From Zasmidium citrigriseum (Eukaryota > Ascomycota > Dothideomycetes > Mycosphaerellales > Mycosphaerellaceae): a stretch of 64,000 nucleotides of DNA. Where the stretch lies: positions 186,001 through 250,000 of the forward strand of contig NHNW01000019.1 in NCBI GenBank assembly GCA_002786025.1. Reading direction: 5' to 3'. Both the position numbers and the translations under genes were made by a program. The notes beneath the pieces are model-generated. The model was not told the DNA's origin. It saw only the letters and a program-made list of their open reading frames with translations, and searched no databases. Below, in pieces: positions 43,790-54,770 of the stretch (within the stretch, counting starts at the first letter, position 1; each line of letters begins with the position of its first letter).

Positions 43790-44342
43790 AGCGTCAGTGA
43801 GGTGAAATCTATCTCGCCTCGAGGAGGCTGGGTCTGAGCTATTGAGATAGACATTGGAGGCATATCGGCGTGGTTGCTTTGAGTTGAGATGCAGTGTCAG
43901 AGCGTAGTGACTGAAACCTTTCAATACTGATTCCCGACCTTGAAGCCGGATCCTGGCGACAGTCGACTTCTTTCGGTCGTGTGTGCGGCGCATATCATCG
44001 TTCAGGCGAGTCTTGCGGGTGGCTGGGGCTGGGGCTCCTGGCCGGCGTGCCTGCAGGCACTGAAGGCACTCCGTGCGGCTGTTGGAAAGGTTGACAAGGG
44101 CTGGCTGGTCTGAGCGAGCCGTTCTCCGTGAGACTGTGGATCGCAGAGCCGCGCAGAAGGCGATCGAGAGCTTGGAGAGGACGCCTATCGAGTGGAGATG
44201 TAGACGTCGGTGTCCGCCACAGGACAGGTGTCTGAGCCATCGCAAGAGCCGTCAGGGGCTCTGAGAAAGTTGCTTTGAGTCGAGAGAAGCCCTTCAGTAT
44301 CAACCTTGTGAAGTCCTTCTCTTCACCCTATCAATTTTCTCA
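43790..44342. other. Intergenic, convergent
   Basis: 553 bp between the 3' ends of the LPAELR-box gene and mitochondrial LysRS. Small frames only. Confidence 0.5.
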
Positions 44343-46065
44343 TCACCTCCTCCTCCCCGTCCCCAACCCAACAACATTCCTCAAACTCCCAAAAGCCAAC
44401 ACATCCGCCATCCTCTCCCGTCCACTAAACAACATCACCAACCGATCAACCCCACACCCCCAACCCCCCGTCGGCGGCATGCCCCACTCCAAAGCCTGCA
44501 AATAACTCTCATCCAACTCCATCGCCTCCGAATCCTGTTCTCGCTGCTTGAGCTGCTCTTCGAATTTGCGGCGCTGTTCGAAAGGGCTGTTTTCCTCTTC
44601 GTACATGTTGGCGTATTCGCGGCCGTTGATGAAGAGTTCTGCGCGGGCGGCGACGGTTTGGTTCGTTTTCGGGCAGAGGAAGTGTTTGCTCAGGGGCGAG
44701 AGGCAGGCGGGGTGGTGGGTTATGAAGGTTGGCGTGTTGTTGTTGGAGAGGGGTTCGAGGTAATGAGCTGCTAGAGCGTCGAGGAGGCGTGGGAGGGTTG
44801 GGTTATGTGGTTGGGGGATTGAGTTCTTGTCGAAGAGGTCGAGGATCGTTGAATGGGCTTCTGGTGATTCAAGGTTGGGTAAGCCGTGGCCTAGCTTCTG
44901 CTCCAAGCCAGGGATGAACTCGACTTCGTTGAAGCGCTGGTTGAAAGCCGGAATAGCGTGTTGCGTTGCTCCAATCTCCGCGGCAAGGCTCTGAAGCAGC
45001 TCTTCAGTCATCCTCATCAACTGGTCCAGAGTCGTATACGCCTGATAAAACTCGCAGATGTTGAACTCTGGATTGTGGGTGCCGTCAACCCCTTCATTAC
45101 GAAAAGCAGGTCCGAGTTCATAGACAGCGTCCAGACCACCCACGATCAGCCGCTTGAGCCATAGTTCAGGTGCGATCCTCAGACTCAATTTCTCCCCAGC
45201 AAGCTCCGTTGCTTCGGTCTCAAACGGTCTTGCCAAGGCACCTCCCGCACTCGCGCTTAAGATCGGGGTCGTAACCTTGGTGAAGTCTCTGGAATTGAGA
45301 AACTCTTGGAGCCCCTTTTCGACTTGATGGCGCACGCGCAGGGTGTTGATAGCTTCGGGGTTGACTAGCATGTCGACCTGCCGAGCGTGGGCACGAGCTT
45401 CCGGATCTTCGAGGACGTCAGGTATTTGATGCAGGGATGGCGACAATAGTTCTGGCAGCTCGGTCGCGAGGATAGAAAGCTCCCCTCGAGCGGTGCGATG
45501 AGGCTGTCCAGTAAAGGAGTACGCATCGCCTTTCCTGGCTATCTTGGTGAATGCCTTGAAGTCATTTGCAGTGACATTCTCATCTAGCTCGTGTAGTCGT
45601 CCGAGTTGGCAGACAATCTGGATCGTCTCATCTGAATGTCTCGTTTGCACATCTATAAAGGCCAATTTCGAGCCCGCGGTGCGTACAGAATGTACTCTCC
45701 CTGGCACGATATCAGCTCTTGCTCCCCATTCGAACCTACCCTGTGATAGTACCCTTGAAGTTCATCTTCACGCCGTCTGCAGTTTCATCTGGCTTCAAGT
45801 GTCCATACTCTGATTCAAAGCTCTTCTTGCCTACTCCTTCACGAGCATCTGGCTTCTGAAGTCTGGGATAGCACTCTGAAAGCGGCTTATGAGCCTGCAA
45901 TTGGGCCACTCGTTTTTCATAGTCATGTGTCACGTCACGCTGCTTGTCATCCGCACACAAGCATCGATGTGAGGTGAATGGTCGCGCTGGGCGAAGGCAT
46001 TGGGAGCGTTGGAAGCCAGAGAAGAGATGGGGTCGAAGGCGGCGAACGATGACATCTTTTGACAT
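44343..46065 (-). CDS. MSK1: Lysyl-tRNA synthetase, mitochondrial
   Basis: Class II aminoacyl-tRNA synthetase that charges mitochondrial tRNA with lysine. Exons are 46065-45753 and 45700-44343 (556 residues). The N-terminus (VIVRRLRPHLFSGFQRSQCLRPARPF) is Arg-rich without acids, as in a mitochondrial presequence. The OB-fold segment is FKGRVHSVRTAGSKLAFIDV; class II motifs include LRIAPELWLKRLIVGG with AFRNEG and HNPEFNICEFYQAY, and the last motif is GGWGCGVDRLVMLFSG. The intron donor is uncertain: GTACTA (chosen, restores FKGRVHS) or GTAGGT 11 bases further on. The start codon faces the UPF0658-type gene. Confidence 0.93.
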
Positions 46066-46905
46066 TGTTACGGACAGTATCTACTGCATCCTTCGTTAGC
46101 AGTGGTCTCAAGATAGTTTCTATAGCTTGAAGGAAGATGTTTTGTGTCAGGTATGGGTACATGTTTGCGATCACGCTCCTGAAGAGTCATTCGCAACGGT
46201 TCTCTTGAATTGTCTGTTCATCATACGAAGGGCAATAAAGATGAGTGGAGGCTGTACGTACCATGTGATGTAATGGGTCAATGGCAGGAGGTCGTTATGT
46301 TTGCTGCCATTGACTCGGATGAGCACAGATGGCAGACAAAGAGCGCAGCAGGAAAAAAGGTCGACGGCGTGAGTGGGGCTGGGCGCTGATTGGGTCGGCT
46401 GTCCATACGACAGGTTGGATTTAGAAACAGCGACAGACAGACATGTGGCTGTGTCGGGTTGAGCATCTGGAGCAGCCATCATCAACGACAAGACACAACA
46501 CGAGCCTGAGCGCCTGATTTCAACTCTCCTCCTCCTCTCCAAGCCTGACATTCGTTACCCTCCTCGCAAGCATCCATCACTCAATCTTCTCGGCGGATAC
46601 GAGGCTGCTGCTGTCGCCACGACCCCGGCCTGAACTCTATCCGCTTCGATCTTTGCGACGCTCCCCGCCGCAGCACCATCTGCACCGTCTGCACCACCAC
46701 CAGCGACGCCGCTGAAACCTGCGCTGGTCCACCGCTGCGACGCTCTGTGTCCCGCCGCTCGCTTCAACCCGCCCAACCATCGCCCGCGCTCCGCCTGCGG
46801 CCCAAGAAACGCAGCCAAGGGCGTTTCGTAAGCCGCTGCAACTTCGCCATAATCCACGCCCGCAGCCTCACCTGCGCTGCCACCACCCGAACCACCACCT
46901 CCTGA
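46066..46905. promoter_or_regulatory. Divergent promoter interval, LysRS/UPF0658-type
   Basis: Region upstream of two divergent genes. From about 46556 to 47080 there is no ATG on the plus strand, and the sequence is C-rich, like a long 5' leader. A missing first exon of the downstream gene may lie here. Confidence 0.4.
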
Positions 46906-48241
46906 CAGGCCGCTCCGCTGCGGCCACACACTACCGTCACCACGTCGAAACCAAAGCATCAGGCCCGCGCATCGCTGCTGGGCGGCGACACTGCCTATCA
47001 ACCCCTCTCCGGCAACTCGTCCTTTTCCTCCCAACGACCACCAATCTACAACCCGCAAGGGAACGGGGCCTACCAAGCAGGCGGATACCATGACAGGGAG
47101 GGACTGCCCACCCGAGATCTAATCACATCGACCAGCGGACCCCGACGAAGAGGCATGTATATGCCCAATACTACCTGGACATGGGCTTTCATGCTCGTCG
47201 TCCTGGGCCAAGCCATCGCCAGCTTAGCATTGGAGGCATATGTGTTTGGAGAGTTCCAGACGAATCTGCGATTGAAGAAGGATGAGAATCCAGAGCCCAC
47301 CAAGACAATTCCCACCTATCTGGCCCTCTTCATCTTCGGATTTATCTACGAGCTCGTTCTGGCCTGGGATGCTCTCAGGCTGAAGAACACTATCCAGGTC
47401 ATTGGAATATGCCTTTACAACATCGGCATGCTCATCTATTCATCTGTGCAGATGGATCAGGTGAATGAAGCAGTCCAAAAGCTGGTGAAAAGCGGAGACA
47501 TCGATCCCGAGACCTGGCAAAACTTGAAGCCTTTCCTCATCGCAGCGCCTTGCGTTGTTGCATTGGGAACTGTGCTGCTCTCTTTCATTGCTTGGAAGCT
47601 GTACAATGAGTTTGCATGGACCATCTACAAGCACATCTCGGCCGATCTTCGTCTCAAGAGGCGCTATCTGACTTACCAGGTGAGCTCTGCACATACAGCA
47701 GGCTGCGCATCATCTTCTAACATCTGCCTAGATTTACATCGCCCTCCTCAAGTTCGATTTCTTCTTCTTCCTCGGCTTCACCGTCCAATTCGTCGTTGTC
47801 GTCACCCGAACCTCCGACTCCGAATTCTACCTCACCATCGCCGCTATCCCAATCACCATCATCCTCCTCTTCCTCGCCGCATACTTCACTCGTCGAGAAT
47901 CGCACATTGGTCAAGTGGGCATTATCATTGTCTACTTCGCAGCAATGGCATACTTCGTCTTCAAGCTCGTGCGAATGTACACACCTGAGAGGGAGCAAGA
48001 CTACATCGCCATTCGCAGCTCCCTTACGACGTTTGCGATTCTGACACTGCTCTTGCTGGTGGTCACGATCGGAACGGCAATAGCATGCATGATGAACTTT
48101 AACAAGGGTCTGAAGCCTCACATTCAAAGGAGGAAGGTGCCCAACGCGGGAGAGATCGAGGGAGGAAAATGGACCACGGGCGAATACAACGGCCCACCAC
48201 ATCCACTAGGCCAAGTGCCGCAACGCATGACGATCGATTAA
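46906..48241 (+). CDS. UPF0658-type Golgi/endomembrane protein (5' end uncertain)
   Basis: Multi-pass membrane protein of a fungal family I know as UPF0658 Golgi membrane proteins; no biochemical role is established. Exons seen are ~46906-47679 and 47732-48241. Starting at the first ATG (47155) it has 344 residues: MYMPNTTWTWAFML, with about seven membrane segments (ALFIFGFIYELVLAWDAL, LGFTVQFVVVVT, VGIIIVYFAAMAYFVF and others) and a cytosolic tail GGKWTTGEYNGPPHPL. Upstream of that ATG the frame stays open to 46906 and reads like coding low-complexity sequence (RASLLGGDTAYQPLSGNSS), with a TGACAG acceptor-like site at its edge. So the true start may be in an upstream exon. Confidence 0.8.
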
Positions 48242-48850
48242 GAAAGGAAAATGAGCATCGCGTGTTTTTTTATCTGTTTGTGGATTTTTTCGACTTCACT
48301 GTAAAAAGATGGCTTTTCGCTGGGTTTTAGAGGGGAGACGTGCTTCACATGCGGTCCTCACAGGCGTTTCTGTTGATATGGCGGACTATGTGGAAATGAT
48401 ACCTCTGGATCGAGCGAGTTCCGCCGGGCATATGGCGATGGATGACGTGAATGAAAGTCTGAACATGTTTTTATCTTGCGGTCCTGTTCGCAGGCTTTTC
48501 CTTTACGTCCTTGATCTTTCTCTCACGCGACTCTTACGCGACTTGCTCATACACGTGAAGTTACGAAAAGAGACGACTCAAGAGATGGAGGGGGCACAAG
48601 GCCAGACACTCCGCCACCACAGCTGAAGCAGCCACCAGACGCAGCCAAGAGCACGCGAGAGACTTTGGCGCATGTTGTTACACATGGGCTCTGCTTTCGG
48701 CAGAGTGTTGGGCGAGGTTGTCTGAGTGAAGAGGCTGTGCTAACCAGGTTCGCGTGAAGGTTCCAGGTGGGTGTACGGGCAGGAATGTACATATTCCCTC
48801 CCATCGCAGCCTCAGCAGCACCTTGATACTTCACCATAACGCTCGAGAAC
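48242..48850. other. Intergenic
   Basis: 609 bp between genes on the same strand; T-rich just after the membrane-protein gene, as in a 3' UTR. No gene seen; a 105-codon frame at 48309-48626 is not convincing. Confidence 0.5.
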
Positions 48851-51800
48851 ATGGAGACAGCAGGTCTAGTGCTGGGCGTAGTAGCGACATGGAAGACCTG
48901 CGTCCAAGTGTTCGATGTCATCGGCCACTCACGCAACTATGGAACCGACTACGAACTATGCCGTGTGAAGCTCGAGGTCGAGCGAGTGCGCCTGCTCGCC
49001 TGGGGCGATGCGATGGGTCTCAGTGAGGACGACAGCGGCCGTTCGCGCCCAGACCCTCGTCTTGAACAGGCCAATAACAAACAGCTTGTCTTGAGTGTAC
49101 TGGGGGGCATTCAGCGAGTCTTTCAGAACACGGATCAACTCAGAGACCGCTACGGTTTGATGGAAGAGTTGCAGCAGCCTGACTTCGATCCATCATCGTC
49201 CCTTCCTGGCTGGTTTCGCAGAGCAGGCGCCAACTTGAGACGCAACGTGCGAGACCGGCAGCGTGCAGGGTCTTTTAGCAAGAGAACGGTGTGGGTGATC
49301 CATGACCGGTCTAGATTTCTCGAGATGGTCCAGGAGGTTCGGCAGTTCAACGACAGCTTAGGTCATCTGTTCCCGGACCTGAGCCTTCGAGATGCCCTTA
49401 GGAGGGAGATTGGGCGCAGGGAAAGCATTCGGCCACTATCGCTGCTCCATGAAGCTTCTCAAGAAGGTGATCAGGAGATATCCGACATTGCCAGTGAACG
49501 CCTCGAGGAACTTGGAGCCACAGCTACCCATCAATCTGAACACTCGCCGGAAAGCGATGGTGCACACACAGTTGTATCCGCATCACAGGATCCACAGCCC
49601 CTTCCTGCCACGCTTGAGGATGCTGTTGCTGCGGAGAACAGCGAAGAGGTGCTGGACACATTAGAAAAGCGCCTCGACTCAGTTGATAAGTTCCAGTTGG
49701 AGCGCATCAAGGGCGAACTGTACGTTTCGCTCTTTGGTCCTTCCGCCTACGATGCCAAAACTACCGCCTCCGTTCGCTGGCATGGTCACGAGACGAGGTC
49801 TGGATCGAACTACTTTCAAGACATCGATAAAGGCTTCGTGAGACCGCAGCATGCAGCTCTCGAGTTGTATCGCAAGAAGAACTACTTGAAGAAAAGCCGC
49901 AGAAACGACTATGAGGTGGATCGTGACGACCCTGTCTTGTTCGATCCGGAGGCGAACCCCAAATATGAGAACCTGAACCCGGGCACCGTCACCGTCGAAG
50001 GTTTCGCTCTTGAATGCTGGGAGTATGAGGACCTCTTTGGAATACCACGAGAGCATACCGTCTTCGCATCAACCGCGACGGCCAACATTCCTGGCGCTCG
50101 TCTTCTTCGCCGCTTAGATGAGCTGCGTCGTGAGCCAGGTCGCCTAGGTTGGAGCCCTGAAAGAGATTATTATGAGTTGAGCGACTTCCTCAAAAGCGGG
50201 ACCCAGTACATCAATCCTGCGAAGGCGTTGGAGCCAACGAGCCAAATTATGGACCTTTACAGCGCTTTGAATGGGCGGAACAACTTCATCAATTTCATTC
50301 AGGAAGCCGCCATCTCCGTTGCCTGGTCGGGAGGCAAGAATATATGGAACTTCCTCTGGCAGATCATCCTTGGGAAGGAGTTGGGTCGACGCATGCAGAA
50401 TTATCCAGATTCGTGGATCAACGGCTTCACTCCCCAGGTCCTCGCCACGCTGATCATTAGCGATCTGTGGTTGCGCAATGTCGAGATCGCTAGGTCGCCA
50501 TTGTCGGCACCCGAGCAGGCCAAGAAGAAGCCCGAATCTGCAGAGGAAGCTGCTCGGGCTGAAGGCCTTAAGGATGAAGGGAATCAGGCGCTGAAGGCGA
50601 AGGAGTATCAGAAAGCGGTGGATTCGTACACCAGGGCTTTGGAGATTGGCGGGTCGAATTGTGTTTACATTTGCAATCGCTCCGCGGCCAATCTCTGCCT
50701 TGAGAAGTACGACGAGGCGTTGTTCGACGCGTGGATTGCCAAAGAACTCGACCCGACGTATTCGAAGGCATGGGCACGTTTGGGAGCTGCGCTGCTCAAA
50801 GCTGGAAGTCTCGACATGGCTGTCGAGGCGTATGAGAATGCGATTACAGTTGCCGGTAAAGACGTTACACCTACCATGAAGGCTGGCCTCGAGCAAGCCA
50901 AGCAAAAGATCCAGGAGTTCAATACGCGGGTGGAGCAGTGCAAGGACAGCAAACGCAAGCATGAGATGGTAACCGAGCTTCTGGACAAGGACTGGAGTCT
51001 GGTGACCAACACGGTAAAGTTCCATTCTCATGTGCATGAGAGCCAAGTTGATGGTCTCCTGTACTTTGCTGAGAAGATGCGGTGGCCATACTTGAACGAG
51101 GTGCGGGATGTGGCTGAAGAAGTCTACAGCGAACTGCATGCGGGCAAGACAACAAACTACTTCGTAGCGGACTGGCTGTACGGACTGACCCTGCCCGGGA
51201 AGCACTTTGCATTCAAACTCATGACGACCTTGATCCACTGCTCCCCAGCCGTCTCGGCCACGCTCGGCGTGCCATTTTATTTCGAGAGCAACGTCGTCCT
51301 GCAAAAGCACAGCTACTGGAGAGTTCGAAGCGTCCTCGGCCGTGTTCTTGGAGCATTTCCAGGCATCAAATCACTTGGTGGATGGATAGGTCCTTGCCCG
51401 CCCGTAGAGACCAACCCTCCCAACGAAGGCCCCTTCAAGCCCCTACTTGTCCGTCTCAAAGCCCGCCACATACCACCAAAGGCGCCCCTCGAGACACACG
51501 ATAACACAATCTTCCTCAGCGGGAACTCCTACGATGCCTACAAGTATACTCGCCCCACTGCAGACGAGGACCTCAACGCCTACATCGCGGAAATGACCAC
51601 CGAAGACAGCTACATAGTTCCGCAAGCGCCGGTCAAATCTTTGAGTCAAGTGACCCTCAACACCATAAGACTCAAACGCCTCCCTCGCGAACTCGACGGA
51701 GCGGGAACCACCCGACGGGGCAACCACAACGACCAAGAGGCGGAGTACCGCGCCAGTCTCATCTTCTCCATCGACAACGAAGCACCCGTCACGTATACAC

Positions 51801-52117
51801 TCTACACCAACCCCATCTTCATCACACTGCCCCCTTGCTACGAGGGTCCGCACGAGGTCCATCGCCGCGAGCTGAAGAGATTTCAGACCGTGCCGTGGGA
51901 GGTAGAGAGATTGAAAGAGCACCTCCCGGATGAGGACGAAGATGGGCCCTGTATGGTTATTAATGCAACGGGGAAGGGGGCAGAGGTTCTGGCGAGGGCT
52001 TGGTGTAGTGAGAGGAGTAAGCATGCGGTTGTGGTGAGGGAGGGAGGTCCGTGTTTGGTTTGTGCGGTTAGGTGTGCGGAGATGATGGAGTTGGGGGTCG
52101 TGATTTGGGTTGGATAA
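48851..52117 (+). CDS. HeLo-domain protein with TPR repeats
   Basis: Uninterrupted 1088-residue frame. Residues about 1-200 fit the HeLo (prion-inhibition and propagation) domain: METAGLVLGVVATWKTCVQVFDVIG, then VKLEVERVRLLAWGDAMGL and a helical bundle. HeLo domains in fungi such as HET-S act in heterokaryon incompatibility as membrane-active cell-death effectors; that role here is inferred. Residues about 280-560 are a region I do not recognise (SRRNDYEVDRDDPVLFD; GFTPQVLATLIISDLW). Residues about 565-680 are TPR repeats of the Sgt/Hop kind (EGLKDEGNQALKAKEYQKAV; YICNRSAANLCLEKYDEAL; AWARLGAALLKAGSLDMAV). The C-terminal 400 residues are unassigned. No NACHT/NB-ARC P-loop or amyloid motif is seen. 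A single exon this long is unusual in this window. Confidence 0.82.
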   Translation: METAGLVLGVVATWKTCVQVFDVIGHSRNYGTDYELCRVKLEVERVRLLAWGDAMGLSEDDSGRSRPDPRLEQANNKQLVLSVLGGIQRVFQNTDQLRDRYGLMEELQQPDFDPSSSLPGWFRRAGANLRRNVRDRQRAGSFSKRTVWVIHDRSRFLEMVQEVRQFNDSLGHLFPDLSLRDALRREIGRRESIRPLSLLHEASQEGDQEISDIASERLEELGATATHQSEHSPESDGAHTVVSASQDPQPLPATLEDAVAAENSEEVLDTLEKRLDSVDKFQLERIKGELYVSLFGPSAYDAKTTASVRWHGHETRSGSNYFQDIDKGFVRPQHAALELYRKKNYLKKSRRNDYEVDRDDPVLFDPEANPKYENLNPGTVTVEGFALECWEYEDLFGIPREHTVFASTATANIPGARLLRRLDELRREPGRLGWSPERDYYELSDFLKSGTQYINPAKALEPTSQIMDLYSALNGRNNFINFIQEAAISVAWSGGKNIWNFLWQIILGKELGRRMQNYPDSWINGFTPQVLATLIISDLWLRNVEIARSPLSAPEQAKKKPESAEEAARAEGLKDEGNQALKAKEYQKAVDSYTRALEIGGSNCVYICNRSAANLCLEKYDEALFDAWIAKELDPTYSKAWARLGAALLKAGSLDMAVEAYENAITVAGKDVTPTMKAGLEQAKQKIQEFNTRVEQCKDSKRKHEMVTELLDKDWSLVTNTVKFHSHVHESQVDGLLYFAEKMRWPYLNEVRDVAEEVYSELHAGKTTNYFVADWLYGLTLPGKHFAFKLMTTLIHCSPAVSATLGVPFYFESNVVLQKHSYWRVRSVLGRVLGAFPGIKSLGGWIGPCPPVETNPPNEGPFKPLLVRLKARHIPPKAPLETHDNTIFLSGNSYDAYKYTRPTADEDLNAYIAEMTTEDSYIVPQAPVKSLSQVTLNTIRLKRLPRELDGAGTTRRGNHNDQEAEYRASLIFSIDNEAPVTYTLYTNPIFITLPPCYEGPHEVHRRELKRFQTVPWEVERLKEHLPDEDEDGPCMVINATGKGAEVLARAWCSERSKHAVVVREGGPCLVCAVRCAEMMELGVVIWVG

Positions 52118-52381
52118 GGTCAATGGTAGAGTGCTAGGGAGTGTTGCTTGTTGCTTGGGTGACGTCTACTTGCCTGGAATGCAGACGAAAGCAACAAAGA
52201 ATGCAAGGCATGATGCACATTCCTCTATCCGTCTGCCGGCACAAACAATGCACGACTTCACCTCCTTCGTCGCAAACATCCGTCCTTTCTTTGTCCTGGA
52301 ACGTCCTTACTTACCTCATAATCTCTGAGAAGTACCTCCGTTCCAATTCTCACCTAGTGGCGATACGAAATCACCATCGCC

Positions 52382-54203
52382 ATGGCGCCCTCAAGCTCAC
52401 GCAAGCGCTCGACTCCATCGGCCTCCCAGTCCAGCCGTAAGAGACACCAAGCCAACACCGTCTACTTCCCGTCTTCGATCGAACAAGGACCCAGCGGCAC
52501 TGGCAACACCGATACACGCAATCGCAGCCCCCAACGCTCGAGCTTCAAACGTGGGAGCGAGCAGCAGCGATATGCCATCTGGCCCCATGCACCAGGTAAC
52601 CTGGACGCGACAGATCTGGCAAAGTATCATGAGTGTGCAAACAAGTATCGTGACGACATAACCAAGAGGCACTTTACGGAGAATTCGGCGCTGACGGCCC
52701 TGAATCATCGGTGGACGAAGCATGTGGTGGAAAGGTACGGAGATGTCCGGGTCATGACTGAAGAGGGCGTCGTGCCACTGGAGGGTCATGGGAGTGGGGA
52801 CTATGGAGTACCTGACGATGATTCCTTCGTGAGCGACCGAGGGAGTGATACTTTGGTCGTCGAGAAGCCGGCGCCCAAGAAGCCGTTCAAGCCAGAGGAC
52901 TATCCAGTGCATGCACCGAAGACCCAGAAACTGTTCATGGAGGACAATGCTGATAAGAAAGACAAAGATGAGGTGGTTTGTTACAATATGTTCAAGCTCA
53001 TTCAGTCGATCAAGACTTTCGCTGAGGAGTTTAGCAAGAAGAAGATCACCGCGCCAGGGGCTGACTTCATGGATGGGTTGCTGGCGCAGGACAATGCGCG
53101 GCTGATCCGGTACATTGGTTGTCTAGCGATTGGTGGCAAGGATGGGGAGAAGAGCTGGGAGAAGCTACTGTCCACGCCGGCGACGCGTGAGGCTCTTGTT
53201 GTTGGGATTCTTGGGAGGGCTTTGAAGGAGCATGTCTTCTCCGAGCTTTTGTTTGGCAGTGGGGCTAAAGTGACGGGAGAATTAAGGGAGCAGGAGGTGA
53301 AATGGGCAAAAGATGGAAAATCCGACGGTAAGTACGCAATTTTGACGTTCGTGGAGGCTTATGCTAACCGTTAAATCAGGCTTTCATCGCACCGGAGAAC
53401 GCGCAAGGAGTATACAGAAGCTCATCAAGAAGCAGGACCCGAAAGCACTTGGGCAAGCTGTTGCTGAAATGACGATGAAGCTGGAGAAGATGTTGGCTCC
53501 GTTCTATGACGGCGAATCGAACAAGCTGCAAACGAAGAAGATGAAGGACATGTTGCACGGAATCGTCGAAGAGGCGGCCAATCTGAGCCGTCTGCTGCGT
53601 TTGGCCCCGGATGTCATCTACTACTGGTCATCCACCTTCAAGGATGAAGAGTTCGAGCCAGGCCGGATGGAATGCTACAACATCGAGCACATGATCCAGA
53701 ACAGTCCCTACGAGAAAAAAACAATCAACAATGTTCCGCGTGCCGTGCCACGAAAGGGCGCCAATCCGGACGAGACTGAGGCCATTGTCAAGATCGTGTG
53801 CTTCCCAGGTCTCGTCGCATATCGTCAGGGTGGAGGCACTCTCGCGGATACAGAAATTGAGAAGGAGAAAGACGGACCAGACAATGCACCACCGGACGTC
53901 CAGCTGGAACACCGCAGGAGGCTCGCTCGACCGGGCCAGGGCGAGCCAACTCGAAATGATGGCTTCCGCTCAAGGACCATTTGCAAGAGCATCGTCTACC
54001 TCATCTGGGGCAAGCAGAGGCTTTTGACTCGCGAGGCTGGTACTTCAGCGCACATCGATGCGATGAGAGAGGGAAAGGATCAGAAGTACACGGACGATTA
54101 CAAGGGATTCAAGGAGTTGTTCAAGATCGCGGAAGACAAGTGGGCGGCGGAGAAGGAAGCGGCTGCTTTAAGAGCATCTCCAAGCAAGCGTCGCTGGTTT
54201 TGA
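52382..54203 (+). CDS. Hypothetical protein, 589 residues
   Basis: Exons are 52382-53327 and 53380-54203, with a GTAAGT...ATCAG intron; phase is consistent. Family not recognised. The N-terminal 70 residues are basic and Ser-rich (SSSRKRSTPSASQSSRKRH), possibly a nuclear signal. The rest is mostly helical and charged: NMFKLIQSIKTFAEEFSKKK, LLAQDNARLIRYIGCLAIGG, ATREALVVGILGRALKEHVFSELLFG, and later LAPDVIYYWSSTFKDEEFEPG and KIVCFPGLVAYRQGGGTLADTE. It starts only 264 bp after the HeLo-TPR gene on the same strand. No catalytic motif is seen. Confidence 0.72.
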
Positions 54204-54770
54204 GGATCGCGTTGATAGCATTAATTTCATTTCATGATGTTTTGCAGGTTTGAGTCGTCAGAGTTCTCGAAATGTCGTTGCATTTCGGTGGCGCTAAAAA
54301 TGGCAGCGGCGGGCGGGAGGCTGGGATCAGTTGCCGGCACGCCAGCGGCACGGGTTTGGAGGACCTCACAGTGACATCGCCGACCTCTCTGCGGCCTCGC
54401 CTGGTCTGGTCTCGCCTTTGCTCGCCGTCAGCCCTCGCGCCCCCCTCCACCGCTCCGCCAGCGGCCCCGAACATCGCCCGTCCGGCGACCAGCATGCGCT
54501 GCTGATATCGCACACGCCCGCCGCCCTCTGCCTCCGCCGTGCCAGTGCCAGTGCCAGCAGCCAGCGTTGCCTTCGCAAGGATCTGGAAAGCGCCGGGCGT
54601 GCTACCAGACCGAAGCACGCCTCATCAAAAAGACTCCCGTCTGCCCTCTGGCGCGGCGCTTACTGGCTTTTCTCGTCCCACAGACTCGGATCATGTGTCT
54701 TGCGCCCTCTTTCTAATTTCTGCCGTCCAGCTTCTTCCACCTCCTCCACCTCACGCCAGCGACAACAGAA
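54204..54770. other. Intergenic
   Basis: 567 bp upstream of the third LPAELR-box gene; overlapping G+C-rich frames of random make-up. C/T-rich just before 54771. Confidence 0.5.

Noticed and set aside
46555..47091. 178-codon Gly-rich minus-strand frame
   Set aside because: Simple Gly/Ala/Val-rich composition in a C-rich leader of the opposite gene; overlaps the better supported extension of the UPF0658-type gene.
50144..51310. 388-codon minus-strand frame inside the HeLo-TPR gene
   Set aside because: Antisense to a continuous 1088-codon frame with recognisable domains; no protein-like motifs of its own.
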